Source: Spirulina sp. SIO3F2
GTDB taxonomy: Bacteria; Cyanobacteriota; Cyanobacteriia; Cyanobacteriales; Spirulinaceae
NCBI GenBank assembly: GCA_010672165.1
Contig: JAAHHN010000015.1
Span: forward strand, 1-56,992
Direction of reading: 5' to 3'
DNA: 56,992 bases
Of the stretch, positions 33,422 through 42,514 are shown one piece after another; the stretch's first letter is position 1; each line of letters begins with the position of its first letter. A program made the position numbers and the translations under genes. Below the pieces are notes generated by a model. That model worked only from the letters and a program-made list of their open reading frames with translations. It made no database searches and was not told the DNA's origin.

Positions 33422-35221
33422 CTAGTTATTTTGAGCAGAACGGATATGCAGACTGTTTTGATGTTCCACCTGAATCGCATGGGGATGGGGTGAGGCTGTG
33501 CCCTTTTGCTTGAGAAGCATAGCTAAAAGGGTCTTGGCGTTTTGCTCGGCTTGATGCTGCTCGGTTCCGTCGAACCAATAACATTGCTCTGGAAAACTAG
33601 GAAACTGCACCAAGTACTGCGCTTGTTCTGGTGACCACAGGATGATGCTCCTGTATTGTCGGGGCTGAGGCTGGCCCGTTTTGGCATCTACAAAATTGTT
33701 TTTCCCCGCTTCTCGGAGGGCATCTACATCCGCTGCCCGTGAAACCGAAAGGGGCACTGTGGATTCAATTTCAGTTACCAACAGATCGGTGTCCAACCGT
33801 TGCCGGAGAGAAAGCGCACGATAGAGCGCCGAGACGATCGCCTGTTCGATTTCAGCCCCGCTATAGCCTTGAGTCACTTGCACCAAACGGTTGAGATCAA
33901 ATTTATCAGGAGCTTGCTGATGCGATCGCAAATGGATCGTCAAAATTGCAGCACGATCCTGCTCATCGGGCAAATCCACAAAGAAAATCTCATCAAATCG
34001 TCCTTTCCGTAGTAACTCTGGCGGAATTTGGCTGAGATCGTTAGCTGTTGCTACCACAAACACCTCTTCGGACTTCTCTTGTAGCCAGGTTAAAAACGCC
34101 CCAAACATGCGGCGACTCAGGCCGCCATCACTCCCCCCGCCGCCGGATGCACCGAAACTTTTCTCAATTTCATCAATCCAAAGCACGGTTGGTGCCATCG
34201 ACTCTGCTAAGGTCATCGCCCGCCGAAAATTCCGCTCCGACTCGCCCACATATTTGTCGTAGAGGCGGCCCGCTTCAAGCTTAATCAAGGGTAAACGCCA
34301 TTCTCGGGCGATCGTCTTGGCCGCCAGGGACTTACCACACCCCTGTACCCCCACAATCAAAATGCCCTTGGGTGGGGGTAATCTTAACTCTCGCGCTTCG
34401 GCGGAAAACCCGACCCGTGCCCGTTTGAGCCACTGCTTTAGGCCCACAAACCCCCCTAAATTTGCCTGATTTTCTGAGGCAGGGAAATATTCTAACAAGC
34501 CATCTTCTTGGATCACTTGGGCTTTGCGGTGCAGAATGCTATCGATATCATCAGCCGTGAGTTTGCCATCATCAAGGGCGGCATAGGCCACCACTTGTCG
34601 AGCTTGGGTGAGGGTCATGCCGCTCAGGGCTTGCACCAGTTGCTTAAGTTCTTGGTCTTGTAGTTGCACTTGAACCCGTTGGCTCCGCTGATTGAGCGAT
34701 CGCACTACCTCCGAAACAACTTTGTAGAGTTCGTCGCGGCCAGGGAGTTTGAGGTCGTAATAAACCGTCTCGTGGGCGATCGCACTGGGAATTTCTAGGG
34801 AACTTGCGGTTAGCACCAATGCCCCGCGATTGTGTCGGAAAATCCGTGCCAGCTCACGTACTTGACGCGAAATCTCATCATCTTTGAGATAGTAGCCAAA
34901 ATCTTTGAGTAGGAATACCGCTTTCCGGTTGAGCTTTTCGATGTAGCGGAGGGCATCAAGGGGTTTTTGGGTGCCATCGTAAGTGGTGGCTTGTTTAGCA
35001 TTAACCGGGGCAGACATATCCATTTGCGGTGCAAATTTGCTGCCAGGTGAAAGGTAAAGTCCCCGACTCACTGTCCATTCAAACAGCGGAATCTTCATCT
35101 CACCCGTAGCAGATTTAAGCAAGTTCTCCACCCGTTCTTCTTCAACGGTTTCGATCGCAATAATCGGATGAAACGATTGAATTAGGGTCTTGATCTCATA
35201 AACGCTGGTGGCTAGGCTCAT
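33422..35221 (-). CDS. Ycf46-like AAA+ ATPase
   Basis: The product has 599 residues. An N-terminal helical domain of about 250 residues (IIAIETVEEERVENLL, then AVFLLKDFGYYLKDDEI) precedes a single AAA+ module. Walker A is GVQGCGKS at 291-298 and Walker B VLWIDE at 346-351, followed by a glycine-rich loop (SGGGGSDGGLSRR) and the arginine-finger region LLRKGRFDEIF. This is the layout of plastid Ycf46 and its cyanobacterial relatives. It is longer at the C-terminus than typical members of about 500 residues; the extra part holds FPSFPEQCYWFDG. The substrate is unknown. Confidence 0.88.
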   Translation of the reverse strand: MSLATSVYEIKTLIQSFHPIIAIETVEEERVENLLKSATGEMKIPLFEWTVSRGLYLSPGSKFAPQMDMSAPVNAKQATTYDGTQKPLDALRYIEKLNRKAVFLLKDFGYYLKDDEISRQVRELARIFRHNRGALVLTASSLEIPSAIAHETVYYDLKLPGRDELYKVVSEVVRSLNQRSQRVQVQLQDQELKQLVQALSGMTLTQARQVVAYAALDDGKLTADDIDSILHRKAQVIQEDGLLEYFPASENQANLGGFVGLKQWLKRARVGFSAEARELRLPPPKGILIVGVQGCGKSLAAKTIAREWRLPLIKLEAGRLYDKYVGESERNFRRAMTLAESMAPTVLWIDEIEKSFGASGGGGSDGGLSRRMFGAFLTWLQEKSEEVFVVATANDLSQIPPELLRKGRFDEIFFVDLPDEQDRAAILTIHLRSHQQAPDKFDLNRLVQVTQGYSGAEIEQAIVSALYRALSLRQRLDTDLLVTEIESTVPLSVSRAADVDALREAGKNNFVDAKTGQPQPRQYRSIILWSPEQAQYLVQFPSFPEQCYWFDGTEQHQAEQNAKTLLAMLLKQKGTASPHPHAIQVEHQNSLHIRSAQNN

Positions 35222-35352
35222 GTGTTGCTCCTACATACAGTCTGCGATCGCTGGCCGTTGACATCGTACTGCCGTGACACACCTTAATCAGTGTATCCAA
35301 AAATCCCTGAAACTCTGACTTGGCGGGCAGTGTTCACTCTACGCGATATATT

Positions 35353-36462
35353 CTAATTATTATCAGGCACTGGCCCGCGCACCACTAAATAAGGTGCCGG
35401 ATCAATCGCTTTGCCCTGCTGTCGCAACTCAAAATGCAAATGGGGGCCAGTAGAGAGACCTGTTGACCCCACCTCACCAATCAGCTCACCGCGCCGAATG
35501 GGTTGGCCTTCCACAACGGTAATCGCGTTGAGATGACAATAGAGCGTTGTAAGGTCATCTCCGTGGGCGATCGCCACAGTTTTGCCATAGCCGCCATACC
35601 AATTGGCGAAAATCACCACACCGCTATCGGCCGCCTTAACGGGGCTGCCATAACTACCTTTGAAATCCACCCCCGTATGCAGGCGTTTGCCCCCTAACAC
35701 CGGATGGCGACGGGGGCCAAACAGACTGGTGACTTCTCCTGCATGGGGTGCAATCAGTTGCCCTGTCCCTGTTACTGCCAGCACCTCTGAGGACAATTTC
35801 CGCTGTTGCAGTAGTTGTTCGATACTGGCTGCATCTCGGCTGAGTTGGGTTTGGGCGGCTTTAATTTGGTCTTGAGTGCTGCCTCGGGCCAAGATTTGCT
35901 GCTGTAATTTAAGCTGGGCTGCAAGATCTTGCTTTTGGGTGCGGATCTGCTGGGTAAAGCGTTCAATTTCAGTCTGTTTGGTTTCGATCGCGCTTTTTTG
36001 GCGCTGAATTTCAATGGCTCTGACCTGGAGGGTTTCGAGACGTTCACGGTCAGCTTGGTAGAGTTGGCGGAGGCGATCGCGGCGATCGAAAAACTCATTG
36101 AGGTTCTCGCTGTTGAGCAGCACATGCCAGCCCTGGCTACTAAAGGACTGCTGTTGCAAAAAGCGTAGTCGTGCTACTGTCGCGGCAATCTGGGGGGCGT
36201 AGGTTTTGCGTTCTTTACTGAGAGCCGCTTCCAGTTCCTGCAATCGCTGATTCGCGTCCTGGAGTTGCTCACTGTAATACTTCAGTTGCAAGTCCATCAC
36301 CTTACTGTTTTGGTTCAGGCTCTGGATATATTCAGTGGCGGTGGTGGGGGGCGCAGGTGCAGAACTGGGCAAGGGATTGGCGAAGGTGACTTGAGCAAAG
36401 CTCAGGGAGCACCACACCACTAAAACCCTCACAAACACAAAAATTTGCCTTTGTCGCCTCAT
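35353..36462 (-). CDS. EnvC/NlpD-like M23 peptidase (murein hydrolase activator)
   Basis: The product has 369 residues. A signal peptide (about 1-28, ending TFA) is followed by a long coiled coil (about 45-225) rich in Q, E and R, then an M23/LytM domain: RLHTGVDFKGSYGSPVKAA, LTTLYCHLNAI and GPHLHFELRQQG. The zinc ligands (H-x3-D, HLH) are present, so it may be an active endopeptidase; in EnvC the site is degenerate. It likely acts on septal peptidoglycan. It is separate from the AAA gene by 131 bp. Confidence 0.9.
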   Translation of the reverse strand: MRRQRQIFVFVRVLVVWCSLSFAQVTFANPLPSSAPAPPTTATEYIQSLNQNSKVMDLQLKYYSEQLQDANQRLQELEAALSKERKTYAPQIAATVARLRFLQQQSFSSQGWHVLLNSENLNEFFDRRDRLRQLYQADRERLETLQVRAIEIQRQKSAIETKQTEIERFTQQIRTQKQDLAAQLKLQQQILARGSTQDQIKAAQTQLSRDAASIEQLLQQRKLSSEVLAVTGTGQLIAPHAGEVTSLFGPRRHPVLGGKRLHTGVDFKGSYGSPVKAADSGVVIFANWYGGYGKTVAIAHGDDLTTLYCHLNAITVVEGQPIRRGELIGEVGSTGLSTGPHLHFELRQQGKAIDPAPYLVVRGPVPDNN

Positions 36463-36614
36463 CGATCACACTGCTACATTTCCCCACAAGTTTAAGACTA
36501 AACTGGGACTGGCGTTTATTCCACACAGCAAGTGCTTCTAGGCAGGGTTTATATTGGGGAATCGAAAAGCTGTTATGGCTCTCAAAATAATTGCTATCCT
36601 TTTACCAGAGAACT

Positions 36615-37475
36615 CTAATCATCGTCATCCCAAAGCATTTCAACCTCGCTAATGGGCTTGAGGCTATTAGATCGAATGCTAAGGCAAAGCTGACATTGAC
36701 ACAAACGTGTTTCTTTCAGTCTCATGAGCTGATGAAGTCCATCTGTCGAAATTGAATACTCATCTTGTAGGATTCCCCATAGCTCATCATCATACAGACA
36801 AAAAACATCCTCATCCAAGACTGCAAAGATCACATTATCGTTAAAGTATTGACGGTCAAGAACCCAAATCCCTCGCTCTAAGCTTTGTTCGAGGTGATTA
36901 TCCATTAGTTTGTATAGCTGCTTTAAATCCTCATGTGATATGGAATGATCCCCATTCCTGAATCGGCACATCAGAGGATGATTATCTGTTAACAAAACTT
37001 CCTTGCCAATAATAATAAATAACTCATCTTGACATGAATTATTTGATTCATAGTAAATCACTAAAGCATCATCACCCATACATTCAGATCTGATTCCATC
37101 AATATGCTCAAGACCTAGGGGTATAAATATTGGATAAAAACCACAGACTTTAAGTAGCTCACAAATTTTCTCTTGACATTCAGGGATCGCCAGCATTGTT
37201 CGATACCAATGTATACCCAAGCTATCCCAGCCTCCAACGTGACCACTGAACATAAATTTAATCCAATCTTGGTTGTAATCACATTTGCCGTCCATAATGC
37301 AGTCGATATCTTCCGCATAGCCTATCTCTTGCTCACGACTCATTTGAGCGATGAGATATTGATGTAAAAAGCCATAGACCTTGGCAACTTGTTCATCAAA
37401 GCAATATTCATCACAAGAAGCATCAAGCTCTTCACTCAAACGAGTGATCGGTAAAGAAAATCCGAACGTGCCCAT
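36615..37475 (-). CDS. Unknown protein, tandem paralog with CxCxxC motif (copy 1)
   Basis: The product has 286 residues, is acidic and soluble, with no family I recognise. It shares most of its length with the gene just upstream (37513-38388): an N-terminal QVAKVYGFLHQYLIAQMSR, the middle WDSLGIHWYRTMLAIPECQ, LEHIDGIRSE, and the C-terminal DELWGILQDEYSISTDGLHQLMRLKETRLCQCQLC. The CQCQLC motif may bind metal. It lies 37 bp downstream of copy 2 in the same direction. By eye it is AT-rich compared with the neighbours, suggesting acquisition. Confidence 0.7.
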   Translation of the reverse strand: MGTFGFSLPITRLSEELDASCDEYCFDEQVAKVYGFLHQYLIAQMSREQEIGYAEDIDCIMDGKCDYNQDWIKFMFSGHVGGWDSLGIHWYRTMLAIPECQEKICELLKVCGFYPIFIPLGLEHIDGIRSECMGDDALVIYYESNNSCQDELFIIIGKEVLLTDNHPLMCRFRNGDHSISHEDLKQLYKLMDNHLEQSLERGIWVLDRQYFNDNVIFAVLDEDVFCLYDDELWGILQDEYSISTDGLHQLMRLKETRLCQCQLCLSIRSNSLKPISEVEMLWDDDD

Positions 37476-37512
37476 AAACTATTAACCTCCAGTCATACAA
37501 TCTATCTAGACT

Positions 37513-38388
37513 TTAAACGTAATCCTTCCAGTTAACTTCAATCTCCTTGAGAGGCTTGAGACTTTTGGAACGGATACTATGACAAAGCTGACATTGACAT
37601 AAGCGTGTTTCCTTCAATCTCAATAGCTCACGAAGACTTTCAGTTGAGATTGAATATTCATCCTCTCGAATTCCTCGTAGTTCATCATCTCGCCTGAGTA
37701 AAAAGATATCCTCATCCAAAACTGCAAAGACGATGCTGTAGTCACTAAAAGGTTTATAAGCAAATGTCCAAAACTCTTGATCTGGATTCTGCTCTAGATA
37801 ATTAGAAAATTCATCATCTTTCCATTTGGGCAAAACTCGAAAACCCTCTTTAGAAATAAAATGCTCACCTTCTGGGAGTTGCTGAAAGTAGTCACAGTTT
37901 CCAACGTGTGTAAGATGATCTTCTTTTATGCCGAAAAGATCATTCCTCGCTGTGAAAGGTTTGTACTTTGAGAGCCAGACAGGTTGATCGATCAATTCAG
38001 GTCTAATTCCATCTATATGTTCTAAGGTTAGGGGCGAGAATAGAGGACGGAGACCACATGGCTTGAGGAGCTTACTGATTTGATTCTGGCATTCAGGAAT
38101 AGTGAGCATCAACCAATACCAATGCAGACCAAGATCGTCCCAGCCTGGAACGTAGTCTTTGAAACCAAAATAGATTTCATGCACACTATATCTGTGATAC
38201 ATCCACATAATTTCATCGATCCCTTCTGCCCAGTAGACTTCTTGCTTACGACTCATTTGAGCTAAAAGATAAGTCTCTAGAAACCCGTATAATTGCGCAA
38301 CCTGTTTATCAAACAAATCCTCATCAAAGGGAATCCTAGAATCTTTTTCAAGCGGAATTATCTTTAGGGAAAAGCCAGTTCCACCCAT
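37513..38388 (-). CDS. Unknown protein, tandem paralog with CxCxxC motif (copy 2)
   Basis: The product has 291 residues. It is paralogous to 36615-37475, with the same blocks: QVAQLYGFLETYLLAQMSRKQE, WDDLGLHWYWLMLTIPECQNQI, LEHIDGIRPE, and ELRGIREDEYSISTESLRELLRLKETRLCQCQLC. The centre (about 140-215) is the divergent part, which suggests specificity or partner choice there. It is first in a two-gene operon. No immunity, export or nuclease signature is visible. Confidence 0.7.
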   Translation of the reverse strand: MGGTGFSLKIIPLEKDSRIPFDEDLFDKQVAQLYGFLETYLLAQMSRKQEVYWAEGIDEIMWMYHRYSVHEIYFGFKDYVPGWDDLGLHWYWLMLTIPECQNQISKLLKPCGLRPLFSPLTLEHIDGIRPELIDQPVWLSKYKPFTARNDLFGIKEDHLTHVGNCDYFQQLPEGEHFISKEGFRVLPKWKDDEFSNYLEQNPDQEFWTFAYKPFSDYSIVFAVLDEDIFLLRRDDELRGIREDEYSISTESLRELLRLKETRLCQCQLCHSIRSKSLKPLKEIEVNWKDYV

Positions 38389-38579
38389 GGTTGACCTCTA
38401 GTTCTACAGCTCACCCGAACTATAGCACATGAGTGCGAACTAATTTACTAAAAAAATGTCCGCTGACGCCGCCACCCCAATAGCCAAGCATTTGGCCTAT
38501 GGCAAGATTTAAACCACAAGCACTAGCGTCTTCTGAGGTCAGACTCTGATATCTACTATCTACCCACAGCCCATAATCA

Positions 38580-38912
38580 TCATCCCTCATCCACCAAATC
38601 CTCTGCCGTCAATGGGGCTTGCCGACTGCTCCGCACATGCAAAATAAACACCACATCTGTACGCACCACAAACAAAATCCGATAGGCTGACCGACGTTTC
38701 CCATGCAGAAGCTGTCGCACCTCCTCTGAGAACACATCATTCTCAATCGCCAGAGCACAACGCTGAGGCTGCTTCTGCAACGTTGCCAACTTATTCATCA
38801 AACCCCGAAACCAGCGATCTGCGTAGTCAGCAGAATTCCATTTTCGTAGCCACCGATAGGCTGTTTCAATTTCAACTTCAGCCTGCTGTGTAATCCGAAC
38901 CTGGAATATCAT
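38580..38912 (-). CDS. ParE/RelE-type toxin
   Basis: The product has 110 residues. The pattern QAEVEIETAYRWL...WFRGLMNKLATLQKQPQRCALAIEN...RQLLHGKRRSAYRILFVV...VFILHVRSSRQ is the RelE/ParE superfamily. It follows a Phd/YefM-like antitoxin gene, overlapping it by 35 bp, in the usual antitoxin-first order. Targets of the family are ribosomal mRNA or gyrase; ParE-like is favoured by the AYRILFVV core, but this is not certain. Confidence 0.85.
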   Translation of the reverse strand: MIFQVRITQQAEVEIETAYRWLRKWNSADYADRWFRGLMNKLATLQKQPQRCALAIENDVFSEEVRQLLHGKRRSAYRILFVVRTDVVFILHVRSSRQAPLTAEDLVDEG

Positions 38913-39186
38913 ATTTGTGCTGCATGTCCTGCTGAAAATCTTGGAGTGAACGAGTTCGTCCCGCTTCCACGTCTGCCAAACCTTGCTTAATTCCGGTGAC
39001 GGCCTCTAAATACTCAATCGTCTCTAACAATTTCTGATAAGCGGCGGCATCTTGCACCACTAACTCCGCTTGACCATTCACCGTCAAAACCATCGGTGCT
39101 CCGGTCTCTTTCATCTGATCAATAAACTCGGATGTGCGGCGCTTAAAGCTAGACAGGGATTGAATATCACGGGCCAGATTGAGCAT
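38878..39186 (-). CDS. Phd/YefM-type antitoxin
   Basis: The product has 102 residues. The N-terminal half (SFKRRTSEFIDQMKETGAPMVLTVNGQAELVVQD, then AYQKLLETIEYLEAV) matches the Phd/YefM DNA-binding domain. The C-terminal half (GLADVEAGRTRSLQDFQQDM) would wrap the toxin. It likely autorepresses the operon. It overlaps the toxin gene. Confidence 0.87.
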   Translation of the reverse strand: MLNLARDIQSLSSFKRRTSEFIDQMKETGAPMVLTVNGQAELVVQDAAAYQKLLETIEYLEAVTGIKQGLADVEAGRTRSLQDFQQDMQHKYDIPGSDYTAG

Positions 39187-39263
39187 AGTTTAAATCTGCA
39201 TCTAATTTGCATTTAATTGAATGTTAGCACATGGGTCTATGGGCTCAATTCGGCGATCGCCCC

Positions 39264-40481
39264 CTAAGCCAACGTCCCAATTACCAACCCCAAAACCGCC
39301 CCGGCTGGAATCAACGACCAAGTCGGGGTTTTATATTTGATCAGCGCTACCAATGCCGCCGCCATAATCGCGCTGGTTGCCACCGAGACCCAGACTGTCG
39401 GCTGAAGCAACGCCGTTTGTGCTAACGGAATCGCTGCCGCTGCGATCGCACCCAAGACTGCTGGCGTAACGCCCTGCAAGAACGCCTTAATCCAAGGATT
39501 TTTGCGGATGCGTAGCAATAGCGGTGTGGCCAACAGGATGAAGGCAAACGAAGGGGTGAAAATGGCGATCGCTGAAACCAATGCTCCTAGCACTCCCGCC
39601 ACTTTATAGCCCACAAATGCCGCCGTTAGCACCACCGGCCCTGGCGAAAGCTGCCCGATCGCTACTCCATTAATAAACTCCGTGCGCGTCAGCCAATGCA
39701 ATTGCTCCACCACCTCAAACTCCAACAGCGGAATAATCACTAAACCGCCGCCGAAAATAAAGCTACCGACTTGTAAGAAAAACACGGCTAAGGGCAGAGC
39801 ATACGCACCGATACGTTCTAAACCCCAAACACTGGAAAGGGCCAATGTTTCCGCTGGGAGATTGGCTAGTAATAAAGGGAGCGGTGGGAACAGTAAGCTT
39901 TGGATGGGCGGCTTCTCTTTAGTTGATGGCGGTTGGAAAGCGAAAAGACCAACTAAACCTGCAAGGACAAACAGGAGCAGAATATTGATAGGGGAGAAGG
40001 TTAGCAAGGCGAAAGCTGCGATCGCAATAACCACTTGCACCCAACCCTTTAGTGACTTTTTGCCCAGCTTCCAGCAGAAGGCCAGAATAATCGCCGTCAC
40101 TACCGGCGAAACCCCCAGAAACAAGTCCGTCAGTTGGGGCACGCCCTGAAACCGGAAATAGCCCCAGGAGAGCGCCACCACAATCACAAAGGCGGGGGCA
40201 ATAAACGAGAGACCCGAGACCAATGCGCCAATCATGCCCGCGCGAACATAACCAATATAGATGCCCAGTTGTGTCGAAGCGGGGCCAGGCAGCATCTCAC
40301 ACATCGCCAGGCCGGTGGTGAATTCTTCTTGGGTGAGCCATTGGCGCTTTACAACTACTTCATCGTTTTGCATGGCCATATGGGCCTGGGGGCCGCCAAA
40401 GCCCACTGTGCCTAGTCGCAGGAAGATTTGAGCCAGTCCACGCAGGCGCTGGGGCAGAGGGTCGGAGGCGGGATCGTTCAT
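39264..40481 (-). CDS. chrA: Chromate transporter ChrA
   Basis: The product has 405 residues with about twelve membrane helices in two homologous halves. The ChrA signature appears twice: FLRLGTVGFGGPQAHMAM with EMLPGPASTQLGIYIGY in the first half, and FLQVGSFIFGGGLVIIPLLE with GQLSPGPVVLTAAFVGY in the second. It exports chromate, a sulfate analogue. ATG 40481 (MNDPASDPLPQ) is preferred over an upstream alternative start. Confidence 0.93.
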   Translation of the reverse strand: MNDPASDPLPQRLRGLAQIFLRLGTVGFGGPQAHMAMQNDEVVVKRQWLTQEEFTTGLAMCEMLPGPASTQLGIYIGYVRAGMIGALVSGLSFIAPAFVIVVALSWGYFRFQGVPQLTDLFLGVSPVVTAIILAFCWKLGKKSLKGWVQVVIAIAAFALLTFSPINILLLFVLAGLVGLFAFQPPSTKEKPPIQSLLFPPLPLLLANLPAETLALSSVWGLERIGAYALPLAVFFLQVGSFIFGGGLVIIPLLEFEVVEQLHWLTRTEFINGVAIGQLSPGPVVLTAAFVGYKVAGVLGALVSAIAIFTPSFAFILLATPLLLRIRKNPWIKAFLQGVTPAVLGAIAAAAIPLAQTALLQPTVWVSVATSAIMAAALVALIKYKTPTWSLIPAGAVLGLVIGTLA

Positions 40482-40879
40482 GGGAGCTATTCGCAAGGTT
40501 GTGGGTCTGGTGGTTGGAGCAGCCCGCCACCAGTCCTCAATGAATCACATTATTCGATTTATGCAAGCCATTTGAAGCTTCAGTTTGTGGTTTCTCCTCT
40601 GGAGAGATGCGAATGCATTTATCGTTTGCTGGCATCTTGACCGCTGGCAGGCTGGAAGCCTGCGCTACGGAACATAACGGCAGCAAAATTTGTAAATCTT
40701 GTTGATTTCAGGGTCAATTCTAGTTATACTAAAGTGAGTTGAATAAATAAGCAATGAGCTGACGCACCCTCATTTCACCTCTTTGTGCCCAGCGATCGCT
40801 CCCAACTCAACTTTCTGTGTCCCTGTACGTCAGGGGCAATTGTTGTGCTGTTTTTTCTCCCAACCCATCAATTTTCGCC
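40482..40879. other. Divergent intergenic region, about 400 bp
   Basis: No convincing gene. It holds the chrA and PARP upstream regions and, at about 40650-40675, a short palindromic repeat (GCAGGCTGGAAGCCTGCGC). An in-frame start at 40817 could extend the PARP gene by 21 residues but lacks family support. Confidence 0.5.
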
Positions 40880-42172
40880 ATGACCACTGTTGCTACCGCA
40901 CCCACTGCTACCCAGCCCATCGCCAGTTGCACCCTGATTTACGTTGAAGTCGATGAAAACTCTAACAAAGTCTGGAAAGGCTTTCTCTGGCCCGACAACA
41001 CATTTGAAGCGCAGTGGGGACGGGTGGGGAAGAAGCTCCAGTGCAAAACCTATCAATTTAGTTCACTCTACATGGCACAACTTAAGTTTGAATCCATGAA
41101 ACGCGCCAAGCTGCGCAAGGGCTACACTGAAGCTCAAGTGGTTACAGAAGCCAATGTAGCCGTCTCGTTGAGCAACCGAGAACTCAAGGCGATCGCAGCC
41201 AAACAAATCCATCACGGCCGCGATCCCCGTGCCAAGCTACTGATCCAATATCTCGTCGAACAAAATATTCACCAAATTCTGTCCCAGACCCAGATCACCT
41301 ACAACAGCACCACGGGAACCTTTAGCACCCCCCTCGGTTGTGTCACCCCGAGCGCGATCGCCCAAGCCCGAGACTATCTTTGGCGGATTGCCTGTGCCCG
41401 CCGCAAAACGACCGACACGTTCCGGCAGTTGGTCAGTCAATATCTGCGCCTGATTCCCCAAGATATGGGTCACAAGCTAGATGCGGCGGTATTTCACAAC
41501 AAAAAAGAAATCCGGCGTCAGCATGATATTTTGGATGCCCTGGATGCGGCGGTGGAGGTGACGTTGCCTAAAGATGCCAAGCAGGATTTGTTCCATTGCA
41601 CAATCAATCGAGTGCCGGGCAGCACACCCGACGGCCGCCAAACCTTCCGCTGGATTCGCAAGCTCTATCAGTCCACGCTGAATCCGAACCATTACGCAGC
41701 AGATTACCAACTCTCGCGGGTGTATGAGGTGGAGATTCCTTCGATGGCTCAGGCGTTTGAAGCAAAAGCGGAGCAATTGGGGAATGTGAAGCTCCATTGG
41801 CATGGCACGAAAGCGGGCAATCTGTTAAGCATTTTGCACAAGGGGCTAATTATTCCGCCGCCGAGTGCGTCCCATTGCACAGGGCGGATGTTTGGCAATG
41901 GGATTTATGGGTCGGTGCAGTCAACAAAGTCGCTCAATTATGCAACGAATTATTGGTACGATTCGGGGGAGGATGAGCAGCGAATTTTTATGTTGTTGTG
42001 TGATTTTGCGTTGGGTAAATCGTATCGTCCGAAAACCTGGAGTCGATCGTTTCCGGTGCCGGGTTACGATAGCACAGTGGTGGAGCCAGGGGATGCGAAT
42101 GTGATGAATCAGGAGAGTATTGTCTATCAGGTTTCGCAGGTGAGTATTCGGTATTTATGTGAGTTTGTTTGA
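40880..42172 (+). CDS. WGR-domain PARP (poly/mono ADP-ribosyltransferase)
   Basis: The product has 430 residues. Residues about 15-90 form a WGR domain (VWKGFLWPDNTFEAQWGRVG, then QLKFESMKRAKLRKGY), which in eukaryotic PARPs binds DNA ends. A helical regulatory-like region covers about 100-270. The catalytic domain follows: LHWHGTKAGNLLSILHKGL, GRMFGNGIYGSVQSTKSLNYA and NQESIVYQVSQVSIRYL. These give the triad His308, Tyr343, Glu412, so NAD binding and even chain elongation are plausible. No macrodomain or glycohydrolase gene is seen nearby. The function is probably DNA-damage or phage related. Confidence 0.88.
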   Translation: MTTVATAPTATQPIASCTLIYVEVDENSNKVWKGFLWPDNTFEAQWGRVGKKLQCKTYQFSSLYMAQLKFESMKRAKLRKGYTEAQVVTEANVAVSLSNRELKAIAAKQIHHGRDPRAKLLIQYLVEQNIHQILSQTQITYNSTTGTFSTPLGCVTPSAIAQARDYLWRIACARRKTTDTFRQLVSQYLRLIPQDMGHKLDAAVFHNKKEIRRQHDILDALDAAVEVTLPKDAKQDLFHCTINRVPGSTPDGRQTFRWIRKLYQSTLNPNHYAADYQLSRVYEVEIPSMAQAFEAKAEQLGNVKLHWHGTKAGNLLSILHKGLIIPPPSASHCTGRMFGNGIYGSVQSTKSLNYATNYWYDSGEDEQRIFMLLCDFALGKSYRPKTWSRSFPVPGYDSTVVEPGDANVMNQESIVYQVSQVSIRYLCEFV

Positions 42173-42250
42173 GCCTCAAAATACCCGATATAATCTCACT
42201 ATGCCTGTAATCCGCTTGTCCTGATCCAGATAGCGTTTTAGCCCAATATC

Positions 42251-42514
42251 ATGACACCACTGTCTGCCGATACCCCAATCACGACGCTCACGTTCGGCGA
42301 TCTTGAAACCTTGATCGCCCAAATTGTGCAGCAGGAACTGCAACAGTACCGGCCGCCTGAACCGTCAACCTTCTTGGTCATCCCTGAGCAGACTTACGAC
42401 GAAACAGCGCCCTCTATTTTGCAAATCTTCGCTGATGCGGCTACCCAAGTTCCTGATGAAGATTGGGATGCAGTTCCTCAAGATGCCTCAGAGAGGTTTG
42501 CCCATGAAATATAA
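42251..42514 (+). CDS. Small acidic protein, possibly antitoxin-like
   Basis: The product has 87 residues. The N-terminus (ITTLTFGDLETLIAQIVQQELQQY) is a helix seen in several cyanobacterial small antitoxin-like proteins; the C-terminus is acidic (DEDWDAVPQDASERFAHEI). It overlaps the next gene by 11 bp, so the two are coupled. The toxin-antitoxin idea is a guess, because the partner is not a known toxin. Confidence 0.6.
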   Translation: MTPLSADTPITTLTFGDLETLIAQIVQQELQQYRPPEPSTFLVIPEQTYDETAPSILQIFADAATQVPDEDWDAVPQDASERFAHEI

